Below, in pieces: positions 35,071 to 44,161 of a DNA stretch of 64,000 nt. The DNA comes from Thermotoga profunda AZM34c06. GTDB lineage: Bacteria > Thermotogota > Thermotogae > Thermotogales > DSM-5069. The position numbers were made by a program, and so were the translations under genes. Position 1 is the first letter of the stretch, and each line of letters opens with the position of its first letter. The notes under the pieces are model-generated. The model was given only the letters and a program-made list of their open reading frames with translations. It was not told the origin of the DNA and ran no database searches. Where the stretch lies: assembly GCF_000828675.1 (NCBI RefSeq), contig NZ_AP014510.1, forward strand, positions 639,413 to 703,412. The letters run 5' to 3'.

Positions 35071-36420
35071 TTATTTTTTCCAGACGAGTTCACCTGAAAC
35101 GTAAACTGCAATAGGATCATCTTCCAGTTTGAGAGGGTTTCTTTCATATATTGCAAAGTCAGCGAGATATCCTTGTTCGATCCTGCCTATATTATCAAAC
35201 CCAGCGGCTTTTGCCCCGGCAACTGTGTAAAGTTCAATCGCTTCTCTCAAGTTGAACCCCATTTTCAAAGCCTTTTCAATCACATACTTTGGATCTTCTG
35301 GTGAGACAGGTGCATCGGTGGAAAAACTGATTTTGTAACCTTCCTTGAAAAATCTGAGAAAATCATATTTGAGGACATCGAGATCTTGAGGAATTCTTTT
35401 TTTGATTAACTCTTGGTCTTCAAAGGCAAAATGAGGTTGGATACTAAAATAACTTTTCTTCAGTAAAGGTAGATCACTTTTCCTGACAAGCTGTGCGTGA
35501 ATAATCCTATTACCTGGATACTTTTGGTACACTTCAGCGACTTCGTGAACAGCAGCATCACCAATCGCATGAACAGAAAGTTGAAGATTTTTTTGACTAC
35601 TTACTCTCGCAAAATTTTCTATCTGGTCGGAGTCAAGTAATTTAACACCTCTGTATTGCACTTCATCTGGATAGGGTAGACTCAAGTAGGCTGTTTTGCC
35701 ACCAAGAGAACCATCTGCAAAGATTTTCACACCCTTCACATAAACTTTTTCTGTGAGGTCGCCAAAATCATCAAATTCTATTAGGTCATTTATTGTAGGA
35801 AAATAGAGTTTCTCAAAGATTCTAATTCTTGAGTTCATGAGTATTTTCTTTAATTGATCCCAGCTGATTCCATGAAGATCATCGGAATGGACAAAGGTCA
35901 CTCCATGTTCGAGAAATTTCTGTTCACCTATTTTGAAAAACTTTTCGGGATTTTCATCTTTCAATTTTTCTTCTATCAGATCTAATTCATTTTCTTTGAA
36001 GATTCCGTCGTTCTTGTATATTCCAACAACACTCATCGCAGCTTTGTTCAACACCGCTATATGGCCACATCTTCTTTTGAGTATTACAGGTTTATTTATT
36101 TGATCCAATAAATTTTTATCAGGGTATCCTCCAAGAATTTGCTCACTCCAACCTCTACCTTTGATAACTGCATCGTTGCAGTTTTTTATCAGATTCAACA
36201 ATTTTTCCTGCGAATCTATTTGCTCAAGATTTAGATAACCATACTTGTGACCTACACCCAATATGTGAGCATGGGAATCTACAAAACCAGGCATTAAATA
36301 CATGCCCGAGAAGTCAAAAATAAGTCCAGAGGAATTTGAAACGAAGAACTTTCCTTCCACATGCAGATCTTTTTTTACAAATTCACCATTCTGGTAGACT
36401 AATACGTTTTTTAGTACCAT
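35071..36420 (-). CDS. Amidohydrolase (YtcJ-like metal-dependent hydrolase)
   Basis: 449 aa of the amidohydrolase superfamily. It shows the metal motif GFVDSHAHI, a GRGWSEQ signature, LSVHAIGDAAVHEV, HAQLVRKSDLPLL and FSTDAPVSPEDP, ending in the usual beta-sandwich strand (GYLADFAIYERNPL). YtcJ-like enzymes are mostly uncharacterised, with N-acyl or amide substrates. Start ATG 36420 with GGGTGATAGAGA. It lies six bases after the HerA-like gene and ends two bases from the convergent tRNA. Confidence 0.9.
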   Translation of the reverse strand: MVLKNVLVYQNGEFVKKDLHVEGKFFVSNSSGLIFDFSGMYLMPGFVDSHAHILGVGHKYGYLNLEQIDSQEKLLNLIKNCNDAVIKGRGWSEQILGGYPDKNLLDQINKPVILKRRCGHIAVLNKAAMSVVGIYKNDGIFKENELDLIEEKLKDENPEKFFKIGEQKFLEHGVTFVHSDDLHGISWDQLKKILMNSRIRIFEKLYFPTINDLIEFDDFGDLTEKVYVKGVKIFADGSLGGKTAYLSLPYPDEVQYRGVKLLDSDQIENFARVSSQKNLQLSVHAIGDAAVHEVAEVYQKYPGNRIIHAQLVRKSDLPLLKKSYFSIQPHFAFEDQELIKKRIPQDLDVLKYDFLRFFKEGYKISFSTDAPVSPEDPKYVIEKALKMGFNLREAIELYTVAGAKAAGFDNIGRIEQGYLADFAIYERNPLKLEDDPIAVYVSGELVWKK

Positions 36421-36426
36421 TCTCTA

Positions 36427-38304
36427 TCACCCATAAAGTTTTCCTTCTATTTGTTTGATTTTCTCTTCGCTAAGGGTGTAATATCCATCTTCTCTTGTAC
36501 ACCAAGCAGGTAGAGGGAAGCTAACGGTTATTGGTATTCTCATAAATGGCTGATCAACGATCATCTCTCCTTGTTGTAGCAACGCTGCGCGTTCTTTTTG
36601 CTCAACAGTCAGGTGTGCATATTCGGGCTTCTCTAACTCTGCTCCTTTTTGCCTTCCAACAACTGTTGTTGATGACTGAGTTATTATTCTGTAATCGACT
36701 TCGGAGGCCGTCTGTTCTGCGCCGATCATTATCACCCTGAAAGAGCGACCACGTTCTGCTATATCTCTGAACAGATTCCCAAGTGGTCCCCCACCGTGCC
36801 TTGGAGCGTATTTGTTCAGTTCATCGAGGAATATGAAGACGGGATCTTGGTCGGTTTTTTCTTCACGAGAACGCATCACTTCAACGAGTACCGCCCCAAC
36901 AACAAATGATTGAACTCTTGGTCTGAGTTTTGAAATGTCTATCACGGTAACCTGGCCGGGATGATCCCAATTTATCTTGTGTTCTTCAGTGGTTCCAACT
37001 TTTGCCGAGAGAAAACTCGTAGGAATCCAAATAAGGTCCATACCAATGTTCTTGATCGATTTGAGTCTTCTTATCATAGCCATAATGGTTGATTTTCCCT
37101 TCAGCTCCTGCATCATTTTATCTGAAAATTCTTTATCTGAATCTTCTGAGAACATTTTTATCAGATCATCTATTCCTTCAGGAAGTTTGCCTTGTGCTAC
37201 AATATCAAATCCATTTGCAATCGCAGTTCGAAGAATTATTTCATCGTCTGTTGTGGAAGGAAAACAAGAATTTTTATGACAAAATTTCGCTGCCTCTTCA
37301 ACAGCTTTTTCAAGTCTTTCGTAGAGAAATTCTTGTACGGTGGTCACAGCAAGTTGAAGGTTTTGGTTGATCTCAAGTTCCTGTGGATCGAACATGAGTT
37401 CAAATAATCCCATTTTGAAGATATCTATACAATCCCAACCGTATGAGAAGATGTTGTCATATCTTTTATTTGACCATGGTGCCATGTTTTTCTTAGATCT
37501 TCTTGGTGCGTAAAACAAGACTTTCTCAAATGGTTTTGGTTCGATACCCATTGATTCATACATCTTTTTCCAGTGTTTTCCCTGTTCTTCCTTTTCAAGG
37601 TTTTTCCAGTCTTTTGACCATTTATCTAAGAAAAGTAACCCTTCTCCTTTGACATTGAAGATGATAAATCTCGAGCGTGATAGATATCCCATGAGTTCAT
37701 TCTTTTCTCTTAACTTTTTACCTGTATCGAGGAATGATCTGACCAAAAACGTCGCATAAGAGGTTTTCGAAGCCACACCAGATTGTCCAGAGATATTTAT
37801 ATGTGCACCGTTTTCTCCAAGGATATATCTCACATCTACATAGGCTGGCCTTCCGTTTCTAAAAGTACCTATTGGAACAGCCATATTCTGTTTGATTAGA
37901 TCGTCAAATCCAAGAGCAATGTCTATTTCTTCACCTTCAGCTATCAACACTTCCGTACCTGGTGGTGGGGGTACTTGTGGAGCGTCTGATGTCACTTTAC
38001 CTTTTTCAACTCTCAACATACGCGTTGTTGTTACTGTAGCTATGTAAATTGGAAAGGCTGGTAACAAACCTTTAAGTGCTATCTCTTCTTCATAACCTGA
38101 AACAAGGCCAAAGTCCCATCGTGCATTGATTTCTGTAACTATGCCATAATAGATTATTTCACCATAAGGTTTGTACGAAAAAATGACTTTAACGACATCA
38201 TCTATCTGGACCATGTGGATGGGTCGATTATTTTCTTGGTGGAGTCTGACAAAAAAATTGTACGGACTCGAACTACTTGTACCAGTTACAACTCCAATTG
38301 TCAT
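36427..38304 (-). CDS. HerA-like P-loop ATPase (HAS-barrel plus DUF87)
   Basis: 625 aa. An N-terminal beta barrel of about 130 residues precedes a FtsK/HerA-type ATPase. Walker A is atypical: GQSGVASKT at about residues 173-181, with Ser in place of the last Gly. Walker B is FIFLDELNKYAP, followed by FRDIAERGRSFRVIMIGAEQT and the sensor STTVVGRQ. HerA hexamers translocate on DNA with the nuclease NurA in archaea, or with defence effectors in bacteria. No NurA or Sir2 gene adjoins it here; neighbours are a RibF-like gene and an amidohydrolase. Confidence 0.85.
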   Translation of the reverse strand: MTIGVVTGTSSSSPYNFFVRLHQENNRPIHMVQIDDVVKVIFSYKPYGEIIYYGIVTEINARWDFGLVSGYEEEIALKGLLPAFPIYIATVTTTRMLRVEKGKVTSDAPQVPPPPGTEVLIAEGEEIDIALGFDDLIKQNMAVPIGTFRNGRPAYVDVRYILGENGAHINISGQSGVASKTSYATFLVRSFLDTGKKLREKNELMGYLSRSRFIIFNVKGEGLLFLDKWSKDWKNLEKEEQGKHWKKMYESMGIEPKPFEKVLFYAPRRSKKNMAPWSNKRYDNIFSYGWDCIDIFKMGLFELMFDPQELEINQNLQLAVTTVQEFLYERLEKAVEEAAKFCHKNSCFPSTTDDEIILRTAIANGFDIVAQGKLPEGIDDLIKMFSEDSDKEFSDKMMQELKGKSTIMAMIRRLKSIKNIGMDLIWIPTSFLSAKVGTTEEHKINWDHPGQVTVIDISKLRPRVQSFVVGAVLVEVMRSREEKTDQDPVFIFLDELNKYAPRHGGGPLGNLFRDIAERGRSFRVIMIGAEQTASEVDYRIITQSSTTVVGRQKGAELEKPEYAHLTVEQKERAALLQQGEMIVDQPFMRIPITVSFPLPAWCTREDGYYTLSEEKIKQIEGKLYG

Positions 38305-39053
38305 TTCTCATCCCCCTTTTGCTGACCGAGTATGACCACTTCCAAAATACTACCAGGAGCTGCATGGAGATCTTTTGAGATAAAGACTATCTCATCGTCG
38401 AATTTCACCATGCCATTCACCTGAAAATTTTTTTCGAATGCTTTGAAAGTACCCATTGATGGTCTTGTTATTTTCTCGTCGGTTTTAACAACAAAACTTT
38501 CCAAGGCTTCTTCATTTGCTTTTTCCACAAATCCATAGATCGAAAGATTTCTACCGAGTAGTCTTGAAACTTCCCCAATTTCACCTTCTCGTATGAGTTT
38601 CCTTATCAGAGAACTACTTATTCGTCTGTTCTTTGAATCAAAAACCTCCGGGAAAACCTCGAGTTGGATTTCGCTTTCTTTGCACATTTCTCTCAATCTC
38701 GTTATATCGGCTGAAGCATTTTTTCCAAACTTGAAATCCTCCCCTACTATTAAAAAAGAGCAGTTCTTTGCTATGTATTTGTCAAAAAAAACATCCGCTG
38801 GCATGTCTTTGATTTGAAGAAGGTCGAGCACATCGACTTCATCGACATATTTCGATATCTGTAGGACTCTGTCAGTCAATGGCATTATAAGACCATCAAA
38901 ATCATCAAGAAAATATTCAAAGGGATAAGAAATGACATAAACTTTGCTTTTATAACCATGCTCTACCGAAGTTTTTTTCACCTTATTGAGTAGTTGTTGA
39001 TGTCCTATGTGGACACCGTCAAATACTCCTATGGTTATAACGTATTCCTTCAT
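38301..39053 (-). CDS. RibF-like FAD synthetase with degenerate kinase domain
   Basis: 250 aa. The N-terminal nucleotidyltransferase is intact: ITIGVFDGVHIGHQQLL, FLIVGEDFKFGKNASA and the RRISSSLIRKLIREGEI loop, so FMN adenylylation is likely. The C-terminal ~85 residues replace the riboflavin kinase domain, but the family motif G-R-x-x-G-F-P-T-A-N is missing and the protein is about 40 residues short. ATG 39053 has GGAG eight bases upstream. It may depend on another flavokinase elsewhere. It follows truB, the usual place for ribF. Confidence 0.85.
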   Translation of the reverse strand: MKEYVITIGVFDGVHIGHQQLLNKVKKTSVEHGYKSKVYVISYPFEYFLDDFDGLIMPLTDRVLQISKYVDEVDVLDLLQIKDMPADVFFDKYIAKNCSFLIVGEDFKFGKNASADITRLREMCKESEIQLEVFPEVFDSKNRRISSSLIRKLIREGEIGEVSRLLGRNLSIYGFVEKANEEALESFVVKTDEKITRPSMGTFKAFEKNFQVNGMVKFDDEIVFISKDLHAAPGSILEVVILGQQKGDEK

Positions 39054-39055
39054 CG

Positions 39056-39982
39056 TCAATTCTCCTTTAGAACTTTGATCGGTTTGAGTAATGGTTCATT
39101 CCGATTCTGTTCAATTAGAGTTCTCACAAATGTAGAATTGCGCTGTGTTTTTGCTATGCTGATTAATTGACCTTGGTAAATCACTTGTACCAAGGAGTCT
39201 TTGGGAAAGTCTTCAAAGCTTTTCAAATCTTTAACTTTGAGTGTGTTACCATGGATAATTTTTTCATAACCACAATCTCTCAGATAAACCCTTGGCATAT
39301 CTAATACTCTCGACAAATCCAACAAGTTGTTGAGTATTTCTTGTTGATCGGCTTTCAAAATATCGATAGCTTTGTCGACCGTGAATGGTCCTATGGAGAT
39401 CCTCCTGAGTTTCAATGTTGTTGCACCGCAACCGAGTACATAACCGATGTCCATGCATAGTGAACGTATATACGTACCAGCAGAAACATCTGCTGTGAAA
39501 GAGATGTCGTTTCCATCTATTGAGATATCTTCTATCTTGTATATCGTCACCTGTTTTGGAGGTAACCTTATTATCTTGCCTTGTCTTGCAAGTTCGTAAA
39601 GTCTTTCTCCTTTGTATTTTCTGGCACAATAAGCAGGGGGAACCTGTTTATATGTTCCAACAAAGGACTTGATTACATTCAATATTTGCTCGGTTGAACA
39701 ATCAACTGATCTTTCTTCCATGACTTGCCCGGTGATATCGAAAGTATCTGTGATGATACCTAAGCGCATCTTCACACGATAGATCTTGTTGTGGTTCATC
39801 AAATATTCAAGAATTCTGGTTCCATTGCCAATTCCAATTATCAACAATCCGCTTGCAAATGGATCGAGAGTTCCTGCGTGCCCAATTTTTTCGATTTTCA
39901 ATCTCTTTCTGACCTCATTAACGATGTCATGTGAAGTTGGGCCTTCGGGTTTGTCCACCAGCAGGACTCCAGATTTGTTCAC
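39056..39982 (-). CDS. truB: tRNA pseudouridine-55 synthase
   Basis: Makes the T-loop pseudouridine 55 in tRNAs. 308 aa with GVLLVDKPEGPTSHDIV, KIGHAGTLDPFASGLLIIG (catalytic Asp in the second motif), the PPAYCARKYKGERLYELAR loop and a C-terminal PUA-like domain. GTG 39982 with GGAGGAGAAAACCGA; it overlaps the rbfA stop. The order rbfA-truB-ribF is widely conserved in bacteria. Confidence 0.97.
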   Translation of the reverse strand: MNKSGVLLVDKPEGPTSHDIVNEVRKRLKIEKIGHAGTLDPFASGLLIIGIGNGTRILEYLMNHNKIYRVKMRLGIITDTFDITGQVMEERSVDCSTEQILNVIKSFVGTYKQVPPAYCARKYKGERLYELARQGKIIRLPPKQVTIYKIEDISIDGNDISFTADVSAGTYIRSLCMDIGYVLGCGATTLKLRRISIGPFTVDKAIDILKADQQEILNNLLDLSRVLDMPRVYLRDCGYEKIIHGNTLKVKDLKSFEDFPKDSLVQVIYQGQLISIAKTQRNSTFVRTLIEQNRNEPLLKPIKVLKEN

Positions 39983-40338
39983 TCGGTTTTCTCCTCCTTG
40001 ATTTTGTTCAAAATCTCTTGTATTCTCACACTTGCTTCTATACCAGGATCTTCTTTGAATCTCACCTGAGGAGCTGTGTACAAATCTAAGTTGTTGGCTA
40101 AATACGTTCTGAAATATCCTTTGATCTTGTTCAGGTACTCGACAGTTTTGATGCGCTCATCTTTGTCTCCCATAACACTCACATAGACATCGGCAAATCT
40201 TTTGTCATTTGATAATTCTGAGCGAGAGATAGTTATCAACAAATCTTTCAATTTGGGATCTTTTGCTTCACGAAGTGCTTCGGTTATGAGTTTTGTGATT
40301 TCAGATTCCAACATAGCCTTTCTGTAGTCAGGTCTCAT
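39979..40338 (-). CDS. rbfA: Ribosome-binding factor A
   Basis: Binds the 30S subunit during 16S rRNA 5'-end maturation. 119 aa KH-fold protein: ISRSELSNDKRFADVYVSVMG, LNKIKGYFRTYLANNLDLYTAPQVRF and EASVRIQEILNKI are typical. The ATG at 40338 has GGAGGTGTCCTAA. It is followed at once by truB. Confidence 0.95.
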   Translation of the reverse strand: MRPDYRKAMLESEITKLITEALREAKDPKLKDLLITISRSELSNDKRFADVYVSVMGDKDERIKTVEYLNKIKGYFRTYLANNLDLYTAPQVRFKEDPGIEASVRIQEILNKIKEEKTE

Positions 40339-41202
40339 TTAGGACACCTCCTGTTCTATTTTCAAGAAATCTTCGGCTTCTGCTAAGCGAATTTTTAGCT
40401 TATCTGCCAAATTTGTCAAGAAGCTTGGTTTTATTCCCAATACATTCAACGCGAAAGGTGAGAGCGTTAAGCCACCATATGTGTAAGAATCGCCATATCT
40501 CATCAAATTCACGAGAAAGTCAACTATATGAACAATTGCTACTACATCTGAGTAAACAGATTCTGAAAAATTATTTGGTGTATGATGACCACTCGCCGAA
40601 TGAACAACGATCTCGGGAAGGTTCCACTTTTCTATCATTTTGCCACTGATGATAGAATGATTTGGCAAGTTCAGTCTATCTTCTGCCTGTGTGAAAGAAA
40701 TCTGCAAAGTCTTTGTGAGCTTTGTAACAGCACCAAAGGCTTCAGGAAATATATAGTCAAGTGCTACTTTTCCTATATCGTGTAACAATCCCGATATGAA
40801 CAGTTCTTCTTTGTTGGGATATCCCACCATCTGTGCCAGAAGTTCACATCCTACTGCGGCACCTATGAAATGTTTCCACAGTTGATAATGATCGATGGTA
40901 GAACGTCTCTTGTTCTTGAGAACAGAATTGTATGTGAAAACACTCAAAGCTATGTTTCTCACAGTTTTGAAACCAAGGATCATTATAGCCTCGTTCAGTA
41001 CAGCTATTTTGCGTGGAAGACCATAATAAGCTGAATTCACTAACTTCAATATGCGAACCGTTAGACTCGCATCCAATTTGATGACTTCTGCGAGATCTTT
41101 CGCAGACGCATCTGGATCTGATGCGACTGATACAATTCTTTGAACAATTGGATCTGGTGTTGGAAGTTCATCTATCTTTACCAAGATATCCTGTAACTCC
41201 AT
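40339..41202 (-). CDS. HDOD domain signal-transduction protein
   Basis: 287 aa, a single HDOD domain (a metal-free or partly degenerate HD relative). It contains DASLTVRILKLVNSAYYGLPRKI, AIMILGFKTVRNIALS, FISGLLHDIGKVALD with HD present, PNHSIISGKMIEKWNLPE and VHSASGHHTP. HDOD proteins commonly act as scaffolds in regulation of motility, virulence or c-di-GMP signalling. It starts four bases after the histidine kinase stop and GGGAG lies upstream of its ATG, so the two are co-expressed. Confidence 0.9.
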   Translation of the reverse strand: MELQDILVKIDELPTPDPIVQRIVSVASDPDASAKDLAEVIKLDASLTVRILKLVNSAYYGLPRKIAVLNEAIMILGFKTVRNIALSVFTYNSVLKNKRRSTIDHYQLWKHFIGAAVGCELLAQMVGYPNKEELFISGLLHDIGKVALDYIFPEAFGAVTKLTKTLQISFTQAEDRLNLPNHSIISGKMIEKWNLPEIVVHSASGHHTPNNFSESVYSDVVAIVHIVDFLVNLMRYGDSYTYGGLTLSPFALNVLGIKPSFLTNLADKLKIRLAEAEDFLKIEQEVS

Positions 41203-41205
41203 TTT

Positions 41206-42672
41206 TCACTCTCCCAAGGGTAACTGAACATAGAACACACTTCCATCGTTGACTTTACTCTCTAACCAAATCCTTCCACCGTGTAACTCAACGATTTCTT
41301 TTGTTATCGTCAATCCTATTCCAGCACCTTCCGTTCTATAATCGAGTGCCGAGCCCACCCTGAAGAATTTCTCAAAAACCTTTTGTTGGTATTCCTCTGG
41401 TATACCTATTCCATTATCAGAGATTGAAATTATAACAAACGCATTATCAATTTTCGTCGAGATCTTCACAAATTTGTCATTTCCATTTTCTTTAGAATAT
41501 TTCACACCATTGCTTACAAGGTTGATCAGCACCTGTCTGATTCTCTTTCTATCTGCGAGTATGAAGATCGGTTCACTTACATCGCATTCAAGTCTTACAT
41601 TTTTGCTTTTTGCAAATTCTGTCATCGACTGTATAACTTCTTGGATGAGTTCTGCCAAGTTGAATTTTGTTTTTTCAAGGCTCATGGCTTTCTGTTCGAT
41701 CTTGGCAAAATCAAGGAGTTCGTCGAGTAAACTCTCCAAGTGCAAACTCTCTTTGTACACAATCTGAAGAAAGTCATTGAGAATGTCTTTATCAAGATCG
41801 CTCAAACTCGAGAGCATTGTTTCTGAATAGGCTTTAATTGCTGCGAGTGGTGTTCTGAGTTCATGGGATATACTTGCAACGAAATCTGTTTTTAGTTTGT
41901 CGATCGCTTTGAGCCGTTCCAGTTCTTTGGTATTTGTCACATCCGTAATGGACAACAGTACCTGTGTCTCACCTTCATATTCGATCTTCTCTGCGATTAA
42001 TGAGTAAAAAGTTCCTTCTGATTCAATCTCGCTCACCTGTCGAGAATTAGTTGCTAACACATTTTTTGCAACTTTTTCTATCGCATCAGTTAATTTTGAT
42101 TCCTTTTCACGTTGTAAGTACTGTATATTTGAAAAGATTGGTTTTAGCTGAGAATCGAGAACGACTACTATCTGTGGAAAGGAATTGAATATCCGCTGCA
42201 TGTAATTCATGGTTTCTTCAACTACTGCATGTTGTTTTTCAAGTGATTTGTACAGATCGAGGTTTTCAAGTACTACTGATGAAAGAAACGCAAGGGTACG
42301 GATTAGTTCAAAAATTTCAAAGACCGGCTCTTCATTTGTCGCTGCAAGCAAGACACCAAGAACTCTATTGGTTTTTACTAATGGGAATATCAAGATCGTT
42401 GATTGGCCCTTTACCAAGGAAGTTGGCGACATTTTCTCAACAGACCATTTGATCATGTCGAGTAAATCCTGTTCAAGTGATATGTTGCTCGAATCGGATT
42501 TTCTCAAATTAAAATCCTTATCCAGTATAGCCACCCATTGACAATTGACGAATTTCTGGACAATCTTTATGAGAGAAAGAAGGAGTGACTCTGGGTCCTT
42601 TGCATTGCTCGATTCTCTTATAAAACTCGAAATAAATGTGTGAATTCTATTTGTGGACATCTGTGGCATCAT
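41206..42672 (-). CDS. Sensor histidine kinase with GAF and PAS domains
   Basis: 488 aa without obvious transmembrane helices, so probably cytoplasmic. A GAF-like domain covers about residues 10-140. A PAS-like region (FNSFPQIVVVLDSQLKPIFS) is at about 170-240. The HisKA H-box is FVASISHELRTPLAAIKAYSETM (His near residue 265), and the ATPase domain has VLINLVSNGVKYSKEN, ISDNGIGIPEEYQQKVFEKFFR and GAGIGLTITKEIVELHGG. No response regulator is adjacent; the HDOD protein downstream may be its output partner. GGGAGG stands some 14 bases before ATG 42672. Confidence 0.93.
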   Translation of the reverse strand: MMPQMSTNRIHTFISSFIRESSNAKDPESLLLSLIKIVQKFVNCQWVAILDKDFNLRKSDSSNISLEQDLLDMIKWSVEKMSPTSLVKGQSTILIFPLVKTNRVLGVLLAATNEEPVFEIFELIRTLAFLSSVVLENLDLYKSLEKQHAVVEETMNYMQRIFNSFPQIVVVLDSQLKPIFSNIQYLQREKESKLTDAIEKVAKNVLATNSRQVSEIESEGTFYSLIAEKIEYEGETQVLLSITDVTNTKELERLKAIDKLKTDFVASISHELRTPLAAIKAYSETMLSSLSDLDKDILNDFLQIVYKESLHLESLLDELLDFAKIEQKAMSLEKTKFNLAELIQEVIQSMTEFAKSKNVRLECDVSEPIFILADRKRIRQVLINLVSNGVKYSKENGNDKFVKISTKIDNAFVIISISDNGIGIPEEYQQKVFEKFFRVGSALDYRTEGAGIGLTITKEIVELHGGRIWLESKVNDGSVFYVQLPLGE

Positions 42673-42812
42673 TGTGGATTGTTCATCCTCCCTATATTGA
42701 AAAACAGTCAGAGATACTGATATTTATTATAACTCAGAATTCAGATCAAATGAGATTCAAGATTCCATATAGTACAATTTAATAGATAATAAGACTAAGG
42801 AGGATCAAGAAA

Positions 42813-43592
42813 ATGTCCAAGGAATTTATTCTACGAGTCGTTAATTCTGTGATATCAGTTGCAATCAGTTACATTGTTTATCGTGTTTTATATGGAATGA
42901 TAATCAAGAGTACTGAAAAGCTTGGTAAAGAGTTCAAGATGAAGAACACTGTCAAGTTGATCCTTGGAACAATTATAACACTGATTGTTCTAATGGTTCT
43001 TTTGAATATCTGGCACATAAGTTTGTTACCTTACCTGACAGCTTTTGGTGTGACTGGATTTATAGTTGGTCTGGCTTTTCAAGAACCTTTGTCAAATCTC
43101 ATGTCAGGAATCTTAGTGTTAATCACGAGAAAATTGAAAGAAGGGGATGTAATAGAAATAGACGGTACAATCGGGATAGTGGAAGTTGTTAATTACAATC
43201 ACACCATCTTGAAGACTTTTGACGGGAAGAGTGTTATCATTCCTAACAGGCAGGTCTGGAGTGAGAAAGTAACCAATTATTGGCCTGGACCGGTCAGAAG
43301 GCTGTCGATGAAGGTCTCGGTGGCATACAATTCGGATTTAACGAAGGTACTTGAAATACTCAAAAAATGTGTTGACGAAGAGCCATTTGTTGAAAAACAA
43401 AATGTCAGTAATTCCATAGTTTTCAGTGGATTTAATAGTTCTTCAATTGATTTTGAGTTACTTTTTTGGGTCAAAAGGGAGAATTATTTTGATGCTTTGA
43501 ACGCACTCGCACAAAGAATAAAGAAAGAATTCGAAATGCAGGGAATTACCATTCCATTTCCACAGATTGATGTACACGTGAAAGGAAGGTAA
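42813..43592 (+). CDS. Small-conductance mechanosensitive channel (MscS family)
   Basis: 259 aa, close to minimal MscS size. Three N-terminal membrane segments are followed by the pore-lining pattern AFGVTGFIVGLAFQEPLSNLMSGILVLITRK. A beta domain follows (EGDVIEIDGTIGIVEVVNYNHT, with IIPNRQVWSEKVTNYW) and an alpha-beta C-terminal cage. It opens under hypo-osmotic stress. ATG 42813 with AAGGAGGATCAAGAAA. Divergent from the histidine kinase; the 140-base gap shows no strong promoter by eye. Confidence 0.93.
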   Translation: MSKEFILRVVNSVISVAISYIVYRVLYGMIIKSTEKLGKEFKMKNTVKLILGTIITLIVLMVLLNIWHISLLPYLTAFGVTGFIVGLAFQEPLSNLMSGILVLITRKLKEGDVIEIDGTIGIVEVVNYNHTILKTFDGKSVIIPNRQVWSEKVTNYWPGPVRRLSMKVSVAYNSDLTKVLEILKKCVDEEPFVEKQNVSNSIVFSGFNSSSIDFELLFWVKRENYFDALNALAQRIKKEFEMQGITIPFPQIDVHVKGR

Positions 43593-43594
43593 AC

Positions 43595-44161
43595 TTGAAC
43601 CTACGTGATAGACTTTTTTGTGTGATGGATACTGAAACAACTGGTACTGATCCTTTGGGTGGCGACAGGATTATTGAAATTGCCATAGTTCCTGTTTACA
43701 AGCAGAAAATTTTGTACAGATCTATATATAGTTCGCTTGTCAATCCAAAGATAAAAATACCTGCTGTTGTTGAGAGGGTTCATAAAATAAGCAATCAAGA
43801 TATAGAAAATGCCCCTGTGATCGATGAGGTATTTGAAAAAATGAGAACCTTCATGAGAAAATCCATTATGGTTTTTCACAGAGCCGAATTTGATCTGACT
43901 TTTGTAGATATCTCAGCCAAAGAGATAGGTATTTTCCCTCCTACAGTTAACTACATAGACACACGCGAGATGTCAATGGTTTTGTTCGGAGAGAAAAAAA
44001 CCCTTGGTTGGCTTGCGCAGAAATTTGGATATGAAAAACCAACTCACAGAGCTTTGGACGATGCACTTGTGACTGCTAAGGTATTTATAAAGATGCTGAA
44101 TCAACTCACCGAGCCACAGGTTTTAGAACTTCTTCATAATTGGAGGGGACAGGAATGGTGA
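43595..44161 (+). CDS. DEDDh 3'-5' exonuclease (DnaQ/PolC-like)
   Basis: 188 aa RNase T/DnaQ superfamily protein. Exo I is VMDTETTGTDP, Exo II is VFHRAEFDLTFVD and Exo III is HRALDDALVTAKV, giving the DEDDh acidic set and general-base His. It could be a proofreading subunit or a free exonuclease. TTG 43595 with AAGGAAGG, two bases after the MscS stop. Its 3' end overlaps the PIN-PhoH gene by seven bases. Confidence 0.92.
   Translation: MNLRDRLFCVMDTETTGTDPLGGDRIIEIAIVPVYKQKILYRSIYSSLVNPKIKIPAVVERVHKISNQDIENAPVIDEVFEKMRTFMRKSIMVFHRAEFDLTFVDISAKEIGIFPPTVNYIDTREMSMVLFGEKKTLGWLAQKFGYEKPTHRALDDALVTAKVFIKMLNQLTEPQVLELLHNWRGQEW

Noticed and set aside
39264-39629. Frame of 121 aa on the minus strand within truB
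   Set aside because: Out-of-frame shadow of truB; rich in Arg and His without any family pattern.
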